A stretch of DNA of 64,000 bases, taken from Pseudomonas bananamidigenes. Its GTDB lineage: Bacteria > Pseudomonadota > Gammaproteobacteria > Pseudomonadales > Pseudomonadaceae. Positions 1 through 9,241 of the stretch are shown here, piece by piece. The stretch's first letter is position 1; each line of letters opens with the position of its first letter. Under the pieces are notes generated by a model, which was given only the letters and a program-made list of their open reading frames with translations, was not told the origin of the DNA and made no database searches. A program made the translations under genes and the position numbers. The stretch lies in NCBI RefSeq assembly GCF_001679645.1, contig NZ_LRUN01000003.1:22576-86575 (forward strand), read 5' to 3'.

Positions 1-1770
1 ACCTTGCTGCGCCAGGCCTACCTCGCGGCAGATCTTGGCGGTCACCAGCTCGTTGTCGCCGGTCAGCACTTTCACGGCCACGCCGTGTTCGGCCAAAGCC
101 TTGAGTGCCGGCGCGGTACTTTCCTTCGGTGGATCGAGGAATGCCACATAACCGATCAGCGTCAGCTCCTGCTCGTCGCCCAGGCTGTAAGTGTCGCGAC
201 CTTCCGGCATCGACCGTGCCGCCACCGCGACCACGCGCAAGCCTTCAGCGTTGAAGGCTGCGGTGACCTGACGAATCCTCGCCAGCAATTCATCGCTCAA
301 GGCTTCGTCGACTTCACCGTGACGAACCCGTGTGCACACCGACAACACTTCTTCCACCGCCCCCTTGCAGATCAGCAGATGCGGTTGCCCGCGCCCCTCG
401 ACCACCACCGACATGCGCCGGCGGTTGAAGTCGAACGGGATCTCGTCGACCTTGCGAAACGCCGTGCCGACCTTCAGCTCACGATGGATTTCCACGTGTT
501 CCAGGACCGCCACATCAAGCAGATTTTTCAGGCCGGTCTGGTAGTAGCTGTTCAGATAAGCCATTTCCAGCACGTCATCGGAGTCTTCGCCCCAGACATC
601 GACATTGCGCGCCAGGAAGATTTTGTCCTGGGTCAGGGTACCGGTCTTGTCGGTGCACAGCACGTCCATGGCGCCGAAGTTCTGGATCGCATCCAGGCGT
701 TTGACGATGACTTTCTTGCGCGACAGGAACACCGCGCCCTTGGCCAACGTCGAGGTGACGATCATCGGCAGCATTTCCGGGGTCAGGCCCACGGCGATCG
801 ACAGGGCGAAGAGCAATGCTTCGGTCCAGTCGCCCTTGGTGAAACCGTTGATGAACAGCACCAGCGGCGCCATGACAAACATGAAGCGGATCAGCAGCCA
901 GCTGACCTTGTTCACCCCTTGCTGGAACGAAGTCACCGCCCGATCAGTCGCCCCGACCCGCAGTGCCAGCGCACCGAAATAGGTGTTGTTGCCAGTGGTG
1001 AGAATCACCGCCACCGCCGTCCCGGACACCACGTTGGTGCCCATGAACAGGATGTTGTCCAGCTCCAGCGGATTGCGGGTATCAAGGTCCGTCTGACGGG
1101 GAAACTTCTCCACCGGCATCGATTCTCCGGTCATTGCAGCCTGGCTGACAAACAGGTCCTTGGCACTCAGGACCCGGCAATCGGCAGGAATCATGTCACC
1201 GGCCGAAAGCACGATCAGGTCGCCCGGCACCAATTGCTTGATCGGCAGTTCGGCACGCGGCTCGTCCCGGCGCATCACCGTGGCGGTGTTGCTCACCATG
1301 GCCTTGAGCGCGTCGGCGGCCTGGTTGGATTTGCTTTCCTGCCAGAAGCGCAGCAGGGTCGAGAGCACCACCATCGAAAAGATCACGATGGCGGCTTTCA
1401 GGTCATCTGTCAGCCACGAGATCACCGCCAACAGGGTCAGCAGCAGGTTGAACGGATTTTTGTAGCAGTGCCACAGGTGGGTCCACCACGGCAGCGGTTG
1501 CTCGTGCTCGACTTCGTTGAGGCCGAACTGCGCGCGCAGCGCATCGACTTCAAAATCGGTGAGACCGTCGGTGTGCGTACCCAGATTCGACAGCAGCACG
1601 CCGCTGTCGCAATGGGCGGCGTCCACCAGCGTGTTGGCCAGGGTGGGCGGCACTTCACGGCTGACCGTGGTGTCTTTGAGGTTCTCCAGCAACGCCAGGC
1701 GACGGAAGTGCCGGGCGATGTGGCGGGTACGCAGGAAACCTGCGAAAAATTCCTTGAGCGTAAGTTTCAT
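1..1770 (-). CDS. mgtA: Magnesium-transporting P-type ATPase (MgtA), 3' end outside window
   Basis: Inner-membrane P-type (P3B) ATPase that imports Mg2+ at the cost of ATP. About 590 N-terminal residues are visible of a family usually near 900. The phosphorylation motif DKTGTLTQ sits near residue 375, the TGES actuator motif near 200, and the hinge motif VLTGDNELVTAKI at the window edge, so the gene continues past base 1. Hydrophobic segments lie around residues 100-150 and 280-340, including the ion-pathway PEMLP motif. The start ATG (1768-1770) gives MKLTLKEFFAGFLRT, a plausible family N-terminus. It reads away from pvdA and is probably unrelated to the siderophore genes. MgtA is normally induced by low Mg2+ through PhoPQ and its leader; I could not identify a leader structure by eye. 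Confidence 0.93.
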   Translation of the reverse strand, partial: MKLTLKEFFAGFLRTRHIARHFRRLALLENLKDTTVSREVPPTLANTLVDAAHCDSGVLLSNLGTHTDGLTDFEVDALRAQFGLNEVEHEQPLPWWTHLWHCYKNPFNLLLTLLAVISWLTDDLKAAIVIFSMVVLSTLLRFWQESKSNQAADALKAMVSNTATVMRRDEPRAELPIKQLVPGDLIVLSAGDMIPADCRVLSAKDLFVSQAAMTGESMPVEKFPRQTDLDTRNPLELDNILFMGTNVVSGTAVAVILTTGNNTYFGALALRVGATDRAVTSFQQGVNKVSWLLIRFMFVMAPLVLFINGFTKGDWTEALLFALSIAVGLTPEMLPMIVTSTLAKGAVFLSRKKVIVKRLDAIQNFGAMDVLCTDKTGTLTQDKIFLARNVDVWGEDSDDVLEMAYLNSYYQTGLKNLLDVAVLEHVEIHRELKVGTAFRKVDEIPFDFNRRRMSVVVEGRGQPHLLICKGAVEEVLSVCTRVRHGEVDEALSDELLARIRQVTAAFNAEGLRVVAVAARSMPEGRDTYSLGDEQELTLIGYVAFLDPPKESTAPALKALAEHGVAVKVLTGDNELVTAKICREVGLAQQG

Positions 1771-2275
1771 GGCTGTTGCCCCTGTGGTCAGCCGGGAAAC
1801 CGTCAGGCAGGTACGTCCAGCCCCTTGCACCGGAGCAACCGGCACGGCAAGGCCTGGCGCGCCGGTCAAAAAAGACAGGCGTGTCGATAGGGCCGCGATA
1901 GCGACGATGAAGTCGAAACCACGCTCTTTTCAGTGTCGGTGAGAAGGACGTCGGGACATGGTCTCAACTGACCATGATCGGGATGCCGCTGCTCGCTGTT
2001 CGGCGAGACAACGGCACAAAGGAATGCGCGTTATCTTGCCGAGAATCTGCCGGTTACAAGGACCGGCCGACAACTGTCACTCGAACAAGTACCCACTGTG
2101 GGTCTCCGCTATTGATGAAAACGCGCGAAGCTTACGCCCCGATGTCTGGAGAGTAAACCCGCAAAAAGAAGTGTGTCGGGGAATGTGGCGGGTGTTCAGG
2201 AAGGGTTCAGGATTACACCGAAGATCGTTCCCAAGCTCCGCGTGGGAACGATCAGTGTGGAGGCTGAAAGGATGG
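1771..2275. other. Intergenic region between mgtA and pvdA
   Basis: No coding sequence with recognisable similarity. It would contain the mgtA promoter and leader (reading left) and the 3' end of the pvdA transcript. Two inverted repeats are visible: CATGGTC / GACCATG at 1957-1976 and the longer hairpin at 2223-2253. The plus-strand open frame that spans this region runs on antisense through pvdA and is a high-GC shadow. Confidence 0.6.
2223..2253. repeat. REP-like hairpin, possible pvdA terminator
   Basis: Perfect 11-base arms GATCGTTCCCA and TGGGAACGATC around a 9-base loop. It lies 23 bases past the pvdA stop, where a terminator is expected. The GTTCCCA...TGGGAAC form is a common dispersed repeat in fluorescent pseudomonads. 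There is no clear T-run, so it may stabilise the 3' end rather than terminate. Confidence 0.65.
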
Positions 2276-3613
2276 TTAGCTGGCAGTGGCCAGCAACAAA
2301 TCCGTCACCGAACGGCTGTGCCCGCGGTTCTTGCCATGCTCGTACAGCGAACCGGCAATCTCGTCCGCGCGGATCGGCAGGACCGACAGCAGCGTGTCGC
2401 TCAGGCCGTGGCTGGCCTGGCAGAAGCCCTGCATGTACAGACCGGCCTTGCAGCGCTCATCGGTGATCAGTCTGTAGTTGCGATCGACCTCGAAGTCGCC
2501 CAGGTACTCTTCCAGCGGCGCCAGCAGTTTGCGGTGCATCTGACGTTCGTAACCGGTGGCCAGCACAACCGCATCGTAGATGCTCACGGTGACTTCGTCG
2601 GTGGCGTTGTTGCGCACCGTCAGTTCGATCCCGCGATCGGTAGCGGCGGCGCTCTCGACGGTAGTCAGGGTGCGGAACGCATGGCGGGCAATTCCGGAGA
2701 CTTTCTGGCGATAAAAGATGCCGTAGATACGCTCGATCAGGTCGATGTCGACCACCGAGTAGTTGGTGTTGTGGTACTCGTTGACCAGACGCTCACGCTC
2801 GCTGCTCTTCTGCTGGAAGATCAGGTCGGTGAATTCCGGCGAGAACACTTCGTTGACGAACGGGCTGTCGTCTGCCGGTTTAAGCGCCGAACCGCGCAGG
2901 ATCATGTCGACCCGCACCGACGGGAACGAATCGTTCAGATCAATGAAGGCTTCCGCGGCGCTCTGCCCGCCGCCGATGATCGCGATGTTCATCGGCTGGT
3001 TGTTCACGCAGGGCTGTTTGGCCATCTCCGCCAGGTATTGCGAGTGGTGGAACACCCGAGGATCACCCTTGAGCGCCTTGAACGATTCAGGAATACGCGG
3101 CGTGCCACCGGCACTCACTACCACCGAGCGCGCGGTGCGCACCCATTGCTGACCGTCGGTACCACGGGAAATCACCCGCAACGCTTCGACCTGATGGTTG
3201 TGCAGCACCGGCTCGATGGTCAGCACTTCTTCGCCGTAACGGCTCTGTTCGGTGAACTGTGCGGCCACCCAACGCAGGTAGTCGTTGTACTCCATGCGGC
3301 ACGGGTAGAAGGTGCCGAGGTTGATGAAATCCACCAGACGACCATGGTGCTTGAGGTAATTGACGAACGAGTACGGGCTGGTCGGATTGCGCAGGGTCAC
3401 CAGATCCTTGAGGAAAGAAATCTGCAGCTCGCTCTGGGTCGACAGCGTGTTGCCGTGCCAGCTGTAGGTCGGTTGCTTGTCGAGAAACAGCACATCCAGC
3501 TCGCCCAGGGTCGGGGCTCGCTCCTGCAGAGCGATGGCCAGCGCCAGGTTCGAAGGGCCGAAACCGACGCCGATCAGGTCGTGAACGATGGGCGATGCAA
3601 TTGCCTGTGTCAT
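2276..3613 (-). CDS. pvdA: L-ornithine N5-monooxygenase PvdA
   Basis: FAD- and NADPH-dependent hydroxylation of the side-chain nitrogen of L-ornithine, giving the hydroxamate precursor that the pyoverdine synthetases incorporate; it acts in the cytoplasm. At 445 residues it matches the family length. The FAD motif GVGFGPSNLALA is at residues 16-27, the NADPH motif IGGGQSAAEAF near residue 210, and the C-terminal ATGYE motif of siderophore N-hydroxylases near residue 355. The start at 3613 begins MTQAIASPIVHDLIG, as in known PvdA proteins. A perfect PvdS box lies about 100 bases upstream on the same strand. The neighbour upstream is fpvI. The A domains for the second and seventh residues are the likely users of its product. 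Confidence 0.97.
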   Translation of the reverse strand: MTQAIASPIVHDLIGVGFGPSNLALAIALQERAPTLGELDVLFLDKQPTYSWHGNTLSTQSELQISFLKDLVTLRNPTSPYSFVNYLKHHGRLVDFINLGTFYPCRMEYNDYLRWVAAQFTEQSRYGEEVLTIEPVLHNHQVEALRVISRGTDGQQWVRTARSVVVSAGGTPRIPESFKALKGDPRVFHHSQYLAEMAKQPCVNNQPMNIAIIGGGQSAAEAFIDLNDSFPSVRVDMILRGSALKPADDSPFVNEVFSPEFTDLIFQQKSSERERLVNEYHNTNYSVVDIDLIERIYGIFYRQKVSGIARHAFRTLTTVESAAATDRGIELTVRNNATDEVTVSIYDAVVLATGYERQMHRKLLAPLEEYLGDFEVDRNYRLITDERCKAGLYMQGFCQASHGLSDTLLSVLPIRADEIAGSLYEHGKNRGHSRSVTDLLLATAS

Positions 3614-3711
3614 TTCCAGTGTCCTCTGGATGAACCCCCGAACAGCGCGGAGGAAGAGCTTGGGTGACCGGCCGGCCCTGAGCAGGACAGCAGGTCGTCT
3701 GTTGAGTAGGA

Positions 3712-3735
3712 ACGAGGACAGTGAAATAAAATTTA
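3712..3735 (-). promoter_or_regulatory. PvdS (iron-starvation) box for pvdA
   Basis: Read on the minus strand: TAAAT (3735-3731), 16 bases, CGT (3714-3712). This is an exact match to the known PvdS promoter consensus TAAAT-N16/17-CGT. It lies in the fpvI-pvdA gap and points at pvdA. Confidence 0.88.
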
Positions 3736-3746
3736 ACGACGACGGC

Positions 3747-4229
3747 TCAGTGGGCGTCCCATTGCTTGATCCGCAGGCGGCAATGCTTCATGGCATTGAC
3801 GATGTGCTTTTCCACCAGCGCCTTGGAAATGCCCAGGCGCTCGGCGATTTCGGGATGGGACAGCCCCTCGATCTTGCGCAGCAGAAAGCTGTCGCGACAC
3901 AGTGGCGCAAGCTCCGCCAATGCCCGCTGCAACATGTCCAGGCGCTGACCATGATCAAGCGTATTGTGGGGCGACGGAGTGAAGTAGCGTTCTTCACTGT
4001 CGAGTACTTCCAGGGATTCGGCCTGCCGCAGGGCATTGCGCCGGTGGTCGTCGATCACCAGATTCAGCGCGGTGCGATAGAGGAAGGCGCGGGGTTGTTC
4101 GATCGGCGTATCGCTGGAACGCTCCAGCACCCGCACATAAGCGTCATGCACCACATCTTCGGCCACCTGTCGGTTGCCGAGCCTGGCGTTCAGGAAACAC
4201 ACCAGCTCGCGATAGTAGTTTTCCAACAT
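3747..4229 (-). CDS. fpvI: ECF sigma factor FpvI
   Basis: Extracytoplasmic-function sigma factor of the FecI/FpvI group, which in P. aeruginosa is released from its anti-sigma partner when FpvA binds ferripyoverdine and then transcribes fpvA. The ATG at 4229 was chosen because GGGAG stands just upstream and the product (MLENYYRELVCFLNAR, 160 residues) has the family length; the longer open frame back to 4313 adds an unrelated leader. Region 2 motifs (AEDVVHDAYVRVL, then RAFLYRTALNLVIDDHRR) and the region 4 helix-turn-helix (LSHPEIAERLGISKALVEKH) are intact. A Fur-like box lies upstream. Unusually, the anti-sigma gene fpvR, adjacent in P. aeruginosa, is not here. PvdS was considered, but the length and operon position favour FpvI. 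Confidence 0.87.
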   Translation of the reverse strand: MLENYYRELVCFLNARLGNRQVAEDVVHDAYVRVLERSSDTPIEQPRAFLYRTALNLVIDDHRRNALRQAESLEVLDSEERYFTPSPHNTLDHGQRLDMLQRALAELAPLCRDSFLLRKIEGLSHPEIAERLGISKALVEKHIVNAMKHCRLRIKQWDAH

Positions 4230-4326
4230 GACTCCCGGCCGCTCGAGTGCGGGTCCTGTCCTTGAGCACACCGTTGAGCCCCGCCGTTTGCGGCAGTAGC
4301 AATGTGGTGGCAACTTGAGGTGCGTA

Positions 4327-4345
4327 ATTTATAGTAATTCTCATA
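4327..4345. promoter_or_regulatory. Candidate Fur box upstream of fpvI
   Basis: ATTTATAGTAATTCTCATA matches about 13 of 19 positions of a Pseudomonas-style Fur palindrome (AATGAGAATnATTCTCATT), with the right half (ATTCTCAT) intact. It is about 100 bases upstream of the fpvI start in the divergent fpvI-pvdR region (4230-4564), where Fe2+-Fur repression would be expected. Confidence 0.55.
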
Positions 4346-4430
4346 TAGATTTAAAGTGGTGTTTGTCGTTGCCCGAAAAATAGAGGTTCGGCTATACCTT
4401 CGGATTGCTGTAACAACCTGTGTCACCGCT

Positions 4431-4454
4431 TAAATTCCCCTCCGCTTTCATCGT
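4431..4454 (+). promoter_or_regulatory. PvdS box for pvdRT-opmQ
   Basis: TAAAT (4431-4435), 16 bases, CGT (4452-4454): exact consensus, on the plus strand, 110 bases before the pvdR start. It makes the export operon part of the PvdS regulon. Confidence 0.88.
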
Positions 4455-4564
4455 TAACAGGACAGCTCCCCGTGTCTGCCGCGCCCTGCGGCAGCGTTCC
4501 ACGGTGCCCGATCCTGTGCACGCGTGTTGAACGACGGGCCGATTTCCACTGGCCGGAACCCTGC

Positions 4565-5737
4565 ATGAAACGTCCCCGCCCCGCCCGACGCGCACTGCTC
4601 GCAGCCCTTTGTCTGATCCCCGTCGCCGCTTACGCTGCCTGGCAGATCCTGCCTCCCGGCCGGGACAAGTACGCCACGGTGCAAGTGACCCGTGGCGATA
4701 TCGAAAGCAGCGTCACCGCACTCGGCACCCTGCAACCGCGACGCTATGTGGACGTCGGCGCCCAGGCATCGGGGCAGATCCGCAAGATCCACGTGGAAGT
4801 CGGCGACGTGGTCAGGGAAGGCCAACTGCTGGTGGAGATCGACCCGTCGACCCAGAAAGCCAAACTCGACGCCGGACGTTTTTCCATCGAAAACCTCAAG
4901 GCCCAGTTACAGGAACAGAAGGCCCAGCACGAACTGGCGCAGCAGAAATACCAGCGCCAGCAAAACCTGGCCGCCGGCGGCGCCACCCGCGAAGAAGACG
5001 TGCAGACCGCCCGCGCCGAACTGAAAGCCACCCAGGCGCGCATCGACATGTTCCAGGCACAGATCCGCCAGGCCGAAGCCAGCCTGCGCAGCGACCAGGC
5101 CGAACTCGGCTATACCCGCATTTACGCGCCGATGGCCGGCACCGTGGTCGCCCTCGATGCCCGTGAAGGCCAGACCCTCAACGCGCAGCAACAGACACCG
5201 CTGATCCTGCGCATCGCCAGACTGTCGCCGATGACCGTGTGGGCCGAGGTCTCCGAAGCCGACATCGGCCACGTCAAACCCGGCATGACCGCCTACTTCA
5301 CCACCCTCAGCGGCGGCCATCGGCGCTGGAGCAGCACCGTGCGGCAAATCCTGCCGGTGCCGCCCAAGCCACTGGACCAGACCAGCCAGGGCGGCGGCAG
5401 CCCCGCCAATACCAGCAAAAGCGGCAGCGCCCGGGTGGTGCTTTACACGGTGCTGCTGGATGTCGACAACGCCGACAACGCCCTGATGGCGGAAATGACC
5501 ACCCAGGTATTCTTCGTCGCCAGCCAGGCGAAGGACGTCCTCACCGCGCCGCTTGCCGCCCTGCAAGGCACGGCCACCGCCGACCGGCAGACCGCGCAGG
5601 TGATCGCCGCCAATGGCGAGATTCAGTCCCGCGAAGTGCGTACCGGCATCAGCGACCGCTTGAGAGTCCAGGTGCTGGAAGGTCTGAGCGAAGGCGATCA
5701 CTTGCTGGTCGGCCCGGCCGACAGCAACGGAGGCTGA
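4565..5737 (+). CDS. pvdR: PvdR, periplasmic adaptor of the pyoverdine efflux pump
   Basis: Membrane fusion protein (MacA-like) that links the inner-membrane ABC protein PvdT to the outer-membrane channel OpmQ; the pump exports or recycles pyoverdine from the periplasm. The start at 4565 (MKRPRPARRALLAAL) gives 390 residues, the usual length, with an N-terminal membrane anchor at residues 7-25. A lipoyl half-motif (VGAQASGQIRKIHVEVGDVV) is followed by an alpha-helical hairpin rich in Q, E, A and K (about residues 100-180), the second lipoyl half and the beta-barrel. The longer frame from 4472 adds a Cys/Arg-rich leader unlike the family. The stop abuts the pvdT start with no gap. Confidence 0.93.
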   Translation: MKRPRPARRALLAALCLIPVAAYAAWQILPPGRDKYATVQVTRGDIESSVTALGTLQPRRYVDVGAQASGQIRKIHVEVGDVVREGQLLVEIDPSTQKAKLDAGRFSIENLKAQLQEQKAQHELAQQKYQRQQNLAAGGATREEDVQTARAELKATQARIDMFQAQIRQAEASLRSDQAELGYTRIYAPMAGTVVALDAREGQTLNAQQQTPLILRIARLSPMTVWAEVSEADIGHVKPGMTAYFTTLSGGHRRWSSTVRQILPVPPKPLDQTSQGGGSPANTSKSGSARVVLYTVLLDVDNADNALMAEMTTQVFFVASQAKDVLTAPLAALQGTATADRQTAQVIAANGEIQSREVRTGISDRLRVQVLEGLSEGDHLLVGPADSNGG

Positions 5738-7711
5738 ATGCAAACGCCCCTGATCGACCTGCAGGACATCCGTAAATCCTACGGTGGCGGCGATGCGCCT
5801 GAAGTGCATGTGTTGCGCGGGATCGACCTGTCGATCCACGCCGGGGAGTTCGTGGCGATCGTCGGCGCATCCGGCTCCGGCAAATCGACGCTGATGAACA
5901 TCCTCGGCTGCCTCGACCGCCCGACGTCCGGCGAATACCGCTTCGCCGGGGAAAACGTCGCCGGCCTCGACACCGACGAACTGGCCTGGCTGCGCCGCGA
6001 GGCTTTCGGTTTCGTGTTCCAGGGATACCACCTGATTCCGTCCGGCTCGGCCCAGGAAAACGTCGAGATGCCGGCGATCTACGCCGGTACACCCGCCGCC
6101 GAACGCCACGCCCGCGCCGCCGCCCTGCTCGACCGCCTCGGGCTCGCATCGCGTACCGGCAACCGTCCGCACCAGTTGTCCGGCGGTCAGCAGCAACGGG
6201 TGTCGATTGCCCGGGCGCTGATGAACGGCGGGCACATCATTCTTGCCGACGAACCCACCGGCGCCCTCGACAGCCACAGCGGCAAGGAAGTCATGGCGCT
6301 GCTCGACGAACTGGCGAGCCAGGGCCACGTCGTCATCCTGATCACCCACGACCGCGAAGTAGCAGCCCGGGCCAAGCGCATCATCGAAATCCGCGACGGC
6401 CTGATCATCAGCGACAGCGCCCGGGACACTCCCGAAGCCCGGACGTCGGCCAACCCCGGTTCCCTGCAGGCCGTCGATCTGCGCCAGCGTCTGAGCGAAG
6501 GCGCGCAAGCGTCCGGCGCGTGGAAAGGTGAACTGGTGGACGCCCTGCACGCCGCCTGGCGGGTGATGTGGATCAACCGTTTCCGCACGGCACTGACCCT
6601 GCTGGGGATCATCATCGGCGTCGCCTCGGTGGTGGTCATGCTCGCGGTCGGCGAAGGCAGCAAACGTCAGGTCATGGCGCAAATGGGCGCGTTCGGTTCG
6701 AACATCATTTATCTCAGCGGCTCGGCGCCCAATCCGCGCACGCCGCCGGGCATCGTCACCCTCGATGACGTGGCGGCGCTGGCCAGCCTGCCGCAGGTCA
6801 AACGGATCATGCCGGTCAACGGCGCGGAGGCCGGTGTGCGGTTCGGCAACGCCGACCACATGAGCTACGTCGGCGGCAACGACACCAACTTCCCGGCGAT
6901 CTTCAACTGGCCGGTGGTCGAGGGCAGCTACTTCACCGATGCCGACGAGCGCAACGCCAGCGCGGTGGCGGTGATCGGCAAGAAAGTTCGCGACAAACTG
7001 CTCAAGGATGTGCCCAACCCCATCGGCCAATACATCCTGATCGAGAACGTGCCGTTCCAGGTGGTCGGCGTGCTCCAGGAAAAAGGCGCGAGCTCCGGGG
7101 ATCAGGACAGCGATGACCGCATCGCCATTCCCTACTCCGCCGCCAGCGTGCGGCTGTTCGGCACGCGCAATCCGGAATACGTGGCCATCGCCGCGGCGGA
7201 TGCCCGCAAGGTCAAGGAAGCCGAACACGCCATCGAACAACTGATGCTTCGTCTGCACAACGGCAAGAAGGATTTCGAACTGACCAACAACGCCGCGATG
7301 ATCCAGGCCGAGGCGCGCACGCAAAACACCCTGTCGCTGATGCTCGGCTCGATTGCCGCGATTTCGCTGCTGGTGGGCGGGATCGGCGTGATGAACATCA
7401 TGCTCATGACCGTACGCGAACGCACTCGCGAGATCGGCATTCGCATGGCCACCGGCGCCCGGCAGCGGGACATCCTGCGTCAGTTCCTCACCGAAGCCGT
7501 GATGCTTTCGGTGGTCGGTGGTCTCGCCGGAATCGCCCTGGCGCTGATCGTCGGCGGCGTGCTGATTCTCAGCGAAGTCGCCGTGGCGTTTTCCTTGATG
7601 GCGGTGTTCGGCGCCTTTGGCTGCGCCCTCGTGACCGGCGTCGTCTTCGGCTTCATGCCGGCCCGCAAAGCCGCCCGGCTCGACCCGGTCACGGCCCTTA
7701 CCAGTGAATGA
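5738..7711 (+). CDS. pvdT: PvdT, ABC transporter ATPase-permease (MacB-like)
   Basis: Inner-membrane ABC protein of the PvdRT-OpmQ pump. 657 residues in MacB order: N-terminal ATPase with Walker [10 protein letters not shown] (near residue 45), signature LSGGQQQR (near 147) and Walker [12 protein letters not shown] (near 165), then one membrane helix near residue 280, a large periplasmic domain, and three C-terminal helices (about 525-545, 580-605, 615-640) with the FtsX-type segment [18 protein letters not shown]. An AACGGAGG ribosome site ends pvdR, and the ATG follows the pvdR TGA directly. It overlaps opmQ by 8 bases, so the three genes look translationally coupled. Confidence 0.94.
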   Translation: MQTPLIDLQDIRKSYGGGDAPEVHVLRGIDLSIHAGEFVAIVGASGSGKSTLMNILGCLDRPTSGEYRFAGENVAGLDTDELAWLRREAFGFVFQGYHLIPSGSAQENVEMPAIYAGTPAAERHARAAALLDRLGLASRTGNRPHQLSGGQQQRVSIARALMNGGHIILADEPTGALDSHSGKEVMALLDELASQGHVVILITHDREVAARAKRIIEIRDGLIISDSARDTPEARTSANPGSLQAVDLRQRLSEGAQASGAWKGELVDALHAAWRVMWINRFRTALTLLGIIIGVASVVVMLAVGEGSKRQVMAQMGAFGSNIIYLSGSAPNPRTPPGIVTLDDVAALASLPQVKRIMPVNGAEAGVRFGNADHMSYVGGNDTNFPAIFNWPVVEGSYFTDADERNASAVAVIGKKVRDKLLKDVPNPIGQYILIENVPFQVVGVLQEKGASSGDQDSDDRIAIPYSAASVRLFGTRNPEYVAIAAADARKVKEAEHAIEQLMLRLHNGKKDFELTNNAAMIQAEARTQNTLSLMLGSIAAISLLVGGIGVMNIMLMTVRERTREIGIRMATGARQRDILRQFLTEAVMLSVVGGLAGIALALIVGGVLILSEVAVAFSLMAVFGAFGCALVTGVVFGFMPARKAARLDPVTALTSE

Positions 7712-9113
7712 TCGTTCTATGAAACCGCGCCTCAGCCTGTTGACCGTGTGCCTGTTGTTCAGCGCCTGCGGCAGTTCCGTCCAGCGTCCCGACAGCGGCT
7801 TGCAACCGCCCGTTGCGTGGCAGTCGCCCCACACGGCCAGCGTTGCCCGCATCGATCCGCACTGGTGGAAACAGTTCGCCAGCCCCGAGCTCGACCGCCT
7901 GATCGAACAGGCCCGTCTCGGCAGCTTCGATCTCGCCGCCGCCGTGGCCCGGGTCCGCCAGGCCCAGGCCGGCACGGTGGTTGCCGGCGGCTCGCAACTG
8001 CCTGAAGTGAAAGCCGGGGCCAATGCCAATCGGCAAAAACTGCTGCGTGGCAACGGTTACAACCAGCTCGATGCCGACAGCAGCAATCGGGCGGTGGATT
8101 ACTTCGACGCCAACCTGAGCGCGTCCTACGAAATCGATTTCTGGGGTGGTAAACGCGCCTCCCGCGACAGCGCGCAATTCGCCCTGCAGGCCAGCGAATT
8201 CGATCGAGCGACCGTCGAGCTGACCCTGTTCAGCGGCGTGGCCAGCACCTATGCCCAGGCCCTGTCGCTGCGCGAGCAAAGCCGCATCGCCGAGCTGAAC
8301 CTGGCCAACGCGCAGAACGTACTGAAACTGGTGCAGACCCGCTTCGACTCGGGCTCGGCCACCGCACTGGAACTGGCTCAGCAGAAAAGTCTGGTGGCCG
8401 CGCAGCAACGACAATTACCGCTGGTGCAACAGCAGGCCCGGGATGCCGTGATCAGCCTCGCCGCCCTGCTCGGCCGCCCCGTGCAGGAGTTGCAGACCAG
8501 CACGGAGTCATTCGACCGGTTGCAATGGCCGAGCATCGACGCCGGCCTGCCCAGCGATCTGCTCAATCGGCGTCCGGACATCGCCCGCGCCGAAGCGCAA
8601 CTGGCAGCGGCGCAGGCCGACGTCAAAGTCGCCCGCGCGGCCATGCTGCCGACCGTGACCCTGACTGCGCAGCTCGGCTCCGGGGCCAATCAGTTCGATG
8701 ACATTATCCGCAGCCCTTTCTACAACCTCACCGCCGGGCTGGTGGCGCCGATCTTCAACAATGGCCGCCTGAGCGCCGAACGCGACAAGGCCATGGCCCG
8801 CCAGGAAGAACTGCTGGAAACCTATCGCGGGGCAATCATCAACGGCTTCGCCGATGTCGAAAAAGCCCTCAACGGGATTCGCGGGCTCGATCAACAGCGC
8901 CAGTGGCAAAGTGAAGAGCTGAATCAGGCGCAGACTGCCTTCGATATCGCTCAGAGCCGCTACCAGGCGGGAGCCGAGGATTTGCTGACGGTGCTGGAAA
9001 CCCAGCGCACGCTGTACGCGGCACAGGATCTGAATGTGCAACTGAGACTGTCGCGATTACAGGCGAGCGTGGCGTTGTACAAGGCGCTGGGCGGCGGGTG
9101 GCAGACGCTGTAA
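7704..9113 (+). CDS. opmQ: OpmQ, outer-membrane efflux lipoprotein
   Basis: TolC/NodT-family outer-membrane channel of PvdRT-OpmQ. A lipoprotein signal with lipobox LFSAC puts the acylated Cys near residue 24. Two OEP repeats follow (about 55-245 and 255-465), with the family motifs YEIDFWG near residue 142 and DLLNRRPDI near residue 285. The frame opens with GTG at 7704 inside the end of pvdT; an ATG at 7719 ([13 protein letters not shown]) is an equally good signal-peptide start, and neither has a strong ribosome site. The gene closes the operon and is followed by a REP-like inverted repeat. Confidence 0.92.
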   Translation: MNDRSMKPRLSLLTVCLLFSACGSSVQRPDSGLQPPVAWQSPHTASVARIDPHWWKQFASPELDRLIEQARLGSFDLAAAVARVRQAQAGTVVAGGSQLPEVKAGANANRQKLLRGNGYNQLDADSSNRAVDYFDANLSASYEIDFWGGKRASRDSAQFALQASEFDRATVELTLFSGVASTYAQALSLREQSRIAELNLANAQNVLKLVQTRFDSGSATALELAQQKSLVAAQQRQLPLVQQQARDAVISLAALLGRPVQELQTSTESFDRLQWPSIDAGLPSDLLNRRPDIARAEAQLAAAQADVKVARAAMLPTVTLTAQLGSGANQFDDIIRSPFYNLTAGLVAPIFNNGRLSAERDKAMARQEELLETYRGAIINGFADVEKALNGIRGLDQQRQWQSEELNQAQTAFDIAQSRYQAGAEDLLTVLETQRTLYAAQDLNVQLRLSRLQASVALYKALGGGWQTL

Positions 9114-9142
9114 TCGCAGCGAACTCACGACCGCTTTCGCGA

Positions 9143-9209
9143 GCAGGCTCGCTCCCACAATGATCGCGTCCATTCAGATGAAATGCGCTCATTGTGGGAG
9201 CGAGCCTGC
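9143..9209. repeat. REP-type inverted repeat between opmQ and pvdP
   Basis: Arms of 21 bases, GCAGGCTCGCTCCCACAATGA (9143-9163) and its exact complement (9189-9209), around a 25-base spacer. This is the typical REP doublet of fluorescent pseudomonads. It sits between two convergent genes and may act as a bidirectional 3'-end structure. Confidence 0.8.
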
Positions 9210-9241
9210 CAGGTTCAGCGAATCAACGATAGCGTGGCCCC

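Noticed and set aside
4..1890. Long plus-strand open frame over mgtA
   Set aside because: His/Gln/Arg-rich shadow antisense to a clear P-type ATPase; typical of high-GC codon bias.
3747..4229. Calling this sigma factor PvdS
   Set aside because: 160 residues and position next to pvdRT-opmQ fit FpvI; PvdS is longer and usually lies by pvdL.
4907..8053. 1048-residue minus-strand frame over pvdR, pvdT and opmQ
   Set aside because: Antisense shadow crossing three real genes.
9143..9209. Repeats as a CRISPR array
   Set aside because: Inverted pairs, not regularly spaced direct repeats; no cas genes anywhere in the window.
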